Source of the DNA: Amorphochlora amoebiformis
Taxonomy: Eukaryota; Cercozoa; Chlorarachniophyceae
Assembly: GCA_054601695.1 (NCBI GenBank)
Contig: BAAHQB010000273.1
Location: 184,282 to 248,281 of the forward strand
Direction: 5' to 3'
DNA: 64,000 nucleotides
The position numbers were made by a program, and so were the translations under genes. The notes below the pieces were generated by a model, which searched no databases, had not been told where the DNA came from, and saw nothing but the letters and a program-made list of their open reading frames with translations. Of the stretch, positions 60,633 through 64,000 are shown in pieces (the stretch's first letter is position 1; each line of letters opens with the position of its first letter).

Positions 60633-63600
60633 CTCCCCCTCGACGCGCCGCTCCTGCCAGCGTCGACCTCTGCTGCGCTCTTGGTTGGAGCCACATGCGC
60701 TTCCGTGTCCAGATATGCTTCCGCCAGCTTGAAGAGTGTAGCACCGCTCACAGCCTTGGTAAGCCCATCCGCTAACTGTTGATCTGTTGGTATATATTCC
60801 AACATATATATCCCACGTTGCAGGTGATCCCGACAGTAGTGGAAGTGCAGATCGACGGCCTTGGTTTTCTGAGACAAGATAGGATTCTCCGCGATCCGTA
60901 TACACGCAGTGTTGTCCTCATAAACCATCGACGATCCCAACTTCACGTCCAACTCTAAAAATAAGTTCCGCATCCATAGCAATTCGTCCAGCCCTTCCGA
61001 CAAAGCGACGTACTCGGCAATGGCTGAGCTCTTCACAGCAATTGTCTGTCGCTTCGAACGCCAATGTATCAAATTTCCTCCGAAGATGATCAAACATCCA
61101 CTTGTCGACCTTCTAGTATCCAGGCATCCAGCATGATCAGCGTCGACATACATCTTCATATCAGTCCCAGCGTTCGTGAACCGAAGTCCGTAGTGCAGTG
61201 TACGCTTGATGTACCTCAGGGCGTACTCTACAGCCAGCATGTGACTTCGCTTCGGATCGTTCAGGTACCTTGACAGCTTTGATACCGTGTATGCTAAGTC
61301 CGGTCTTGTACATGTTGCTAAGTACGCAATCTTCCCAATAATGGAGCGATATTTTTCTTGGTCAACTCCAGGTTCTTCTTCGTCTTTGGTGAGCTTCACA
61401 GATGGTGCCATAGGCGTGGTGACTCCCTTGCAGTTTTGCATCTTGTACTCGATCAGAATCCTCTTAGCGTAGGCTTCTTGTGACATTATCAGGTCCTTTC
61501 CAATCTTCGTCACCGATATTCCCAGAACAAAATCCAGCTCACCCATTTCTTTAATCCCAAATCTAGCACGGAGGCCTTGCAGGAACGTATACCCATCCTT
61601 CTCTCGCGCTGCTGTACACACGACGTCATCCACGTATACACATACGATGACGTCCCTCTGATGATGCATGTAGACGCACGGGTCACTCCTGCACCTCCGA
61701 TATCCTTTCGACTCCATATATTTGTCGAAGCATTTGTTCCAGTTCCTCCCAGCAGTCTTCAGCCCGTAGATGCTCTTCTGAAGGTCACATACGTATTTGC
61801 TTGGATCGTACTTATCCCTCATGCTCTCTGGTATCTCCATATAGACTTCGTCGTCCTCTGGTCCGTGTAGGTACGCGTTGTTGATGTCCGCACTCAATAC
61901 CTTTCGTCCCTTCACTTGTGCAAGTGCCAGAATGGCCCTTAAGCTGGCGATCCTCAGTGTCGGGGCGTATCGATCATTAAAGCTCACCCCATACTGTGTA
62001 TATCCCTTCGCCACCACGCGTGCCTTCTTGCGCCCAGGTTCACCATCCTTGTTCAGTTTCTGCTTGTAGAGAGTCCTAACACCAACAACCCTCATCTCAG
62101 GTCGTCGTGCGATGATCTTCCAGGTCCCGTTCTTCTCCAGTGCCTCTATCTCTTCATCGGTTGCCTTCACCCATGCAGGATGATGCCTCGCCTCCTCCCA
62201 GTTCTTGGGTTCGGTGCCGTCGCTTATACCGAACATACAGTCCTCCATCGCCGCAGCCACTTCAACGTTGCCCTTAGCGCTTGGGATCTCGCTGCCTCCC
62301 TGTCCGTCGTATACTGTGCGTTGCGTCCGAGTGCGTGTTGAACGCCTAGGTGCCGTTTCTTCTTCGTCGTCGTTGTCGTCGTCGTCGTCAGACTCCCCCA
62401 TATCCGGTGCATTATTCTTCTCCCCCTCTCCGTCGGCAGCCTTGTCGTCGGAGAAAGTCATTTCAGGATATATATATGTATCATTCCGCTTCTCAGGAGA
62501 TATATATATATCTTCTCGTCGAGCCTTGAAGTTGAATATGGTATCGTAGAACCTAACATGCGCCTTGACATCCGCAATCGACAATCCAGCCACGACTCCC
62601 AGCTTCTCCATCTTCTTGATGATCCTACTTGGCGTATGTCCTAGTGCCAGGTGCCATTTCCATAAGGACCTCCACCTCGCCTTGTCGTCAAACCATGCGC
62701 CAAGGTTATCATCGTTTGCCACAGGGATGAGGAACAGCCTCTTCTTGGTCCCAGAAGTCCTGCAAATCTCATCTCCATCCTTCATAATCGAGATGTCGTC
62801 CTGCTCCCCCACGAACCTGAGTCGATATCCATCTTCACGTAGCCGCCGTTGAGCCACGTAGTTCGCCGCAGCTCCGGGGCAATATGCCACATTGGTCATC
62901 TTGAGTACTTTCCCATTCCTTAGTGGCACTTCAACGTCCCCAAAGCCCTTGGATTCCATTCGGGTCTCGCCGTTGCCTAGCTTGAAAGCATGATTCTTCA
63001 CCACCCTGAAGGTCTTGAAGTACCGCTTGTCCTTGAAGCAGCTCCTCGTGCATCCACTGTCGAGCACCAGATATCCAGCAGTCGAGCCGTCGCCCCAGTT
63101 GCCTGCCACCGTGCTCCAGTTGTAATCCGATTCGCTGCCATCCTCAAGTATCGCCGCATCATCATCTTGTTTGTTGAGCAATGGACAATCCTTCTTCATG
63201 TGCCCCTTCTTTTTGCACTTGAAACATTTGCCCCTGAACTTCCTCGATGCTCCCTTCGGCCTCCCAGACTTCGCGGTCATCAACTTGTCGATCCTAGTCT
63301 TCATCTTCGCAAGATCCTTCGCAGACATGTCCTTGAGATTCTTGGTCCCTTGATGCTCATGGCCGGCCGCCACGATATCCTTTACCTTGGTCTCATAGTT
63401 GTTAGCCGCCTTCCTTGCCGCAACACTAGTGATCGCCGTTACCGCCGCTTGGTAGGTAGTAGGGTGCAGTGCAATATTCTCGAGTGTAGAGCCGTACTCG
63501 TCCTCCGGGAGAGCCATCATGAGCGCCACGATCCTGTCCTCGTCGTCCATGGTCTTGCCCAGCCCGGTGAGTGCATCCGCCGTCTCCTCGATCTCCGAAG

Positions 63601-64000
63601 CCAGCTTCCCGAAATCGCCGCTGTAATCGTCAAGCGTCTGACGATTCAACTTCTTCTGTAGCTTCATCCTCCTAAACAGTCGTGGACCCTCGATGCCAGC
63701 GCGCAGACGAGCCCAGAGGTACACTGGATCCTCCCTCCCGGTTGTAAGATGTTCATACTTACGTCCCACCGTGAGCACCAATGTAGCATGCAGTAGCATC
63801 CTCAACTTTATATGCGCGTCCTCTTTCCCATCGAGATTCGTTGCCCATTTCCCCTCCTTCATCTCAACCACATGCTGTGGACGTAGAGCGTCAGGATTCT
63901 TCCAATCCATGATGGATCGTGCCCCAAGCTTCATACAGTCCTCGAGCTGAAGTGCCTTCACCATCATAGAGACGCTCTTGGCATATTTGGTCCAGTCGTC
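60599..64000 (-). mobile_element. Ty1/copia retrotransposon gag-pol frame, 5' truncated by the window
   Basis: The frame is open from the right edge (codons continue upstream of the ATG at 63967) to TAG at 60599. Numbered from that ATG, there is a gag region, a zinc knuckle CFKCKKKGHMKKDC (248-261) and aspartic protease LVLDSGCTRS (DSG at 303). A pre-integrase segment WHLALGH follows near 435-442. Reverse transcriptase has YVDD at 778, and RNase H has DADHAG at 942. Between LGH and the RT start (WEEARHHPAW, about 589) there are only about 150 residues, mostly an Asp/Glu-rich linker. The integrase HHCC and DDE core, normally several hundred residues, is not visible, so an in-frame deletion is inferred. 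The frame is otherwise intact. The order gag-PR-(IN)-RT-RH defines copia. Confidence 0.93.
60633..60643 (-). promoter_or_regulatory. Polypurine tract (plus-strand primer) of the copia element
   Basis: The reverse strand reads CGAGGGGGAG immediately before the LTR TGTT. It is the expected primer site for second-strand synthesis and fixes the LTR boundary. Confidence 0.7.

Overview
The window is nuclear DNA from an intron-rich eukaryote, most likely a protist or alga; I cannot name the genus. At first sight it is almost all low-complexity sequence: very long (TA)n tracts, CT/GA tracts and about twenty TTAGGG/CCCTAA arrays. Nearly every short non-repetitive island, however, is an exon of about 12-108 bp. 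Each has an AG acceptor (often TATATAG) and a GT donor (often GTATAT), and the islands join in a consistent reading phase. The repeats are therefore mostly intron filling. The code reads as standard and the splicing as GT-AG.

Layout. Gene 1 (+, 581-13661, 18 exons, 5' end outside the window) encodes a protein resembling a conserved, uncharacterised, glycoside-hydrolase-like eukaryotic family. Gene 3 (-, 15252-14028, 7 exons) is unrecognised and converges on gene 1. Gene 2 (+, 18706-29611, 14 exons) is unrecognised, with telomere-like repeats in many introns. Gene 4 (-, 30459-29623, 3 exons) is a small 66-residue protein whose stop lies 11 bp from the stop of gene 2. Gene 5 (-, 43582-31770, 20 exons) is a PLP-dependent enzyme of the ACC-deaminase / D-cysteine desulfhydrase type, preceded by an Arg-rich segment made of several tiny exons. 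Gene 7 (+, 45966-49969, about 10 exons) is unrecognised and its frame is less certain. Gene 8 (-, 60288-50720, 18 exons, 5' end missing) is a METTL21-type lysine methyltransferase. A Ty1/copia retrotransposon (-, 60395-64000, running off the right edge) sits in a TA tract upstream of gene 8, probably in one of its introns. It has an open gag-pol frame but appears to lack the integrase catalytic core.

The main discovery is structural. Many exons are accompanied by decayed tandem copies of their own edges in the adjoining introns. Copies of the exon head with its acceptor lie 5' of the exon, and copies of the exon tail with its donor lie 3'. The copies are separated by TA tracts or telomere-like hexamers. 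Introns here seem to grow by tandem duplication across exon-intron borders, which also spreads spare splice sites.

The genes do not form an obvious pathway. Stretches with no supported gene are 13662-14027, 15253-18705 (one ambiguous island at 16620-17230), 30460-31769, 43583-45965 and 49970-50719.
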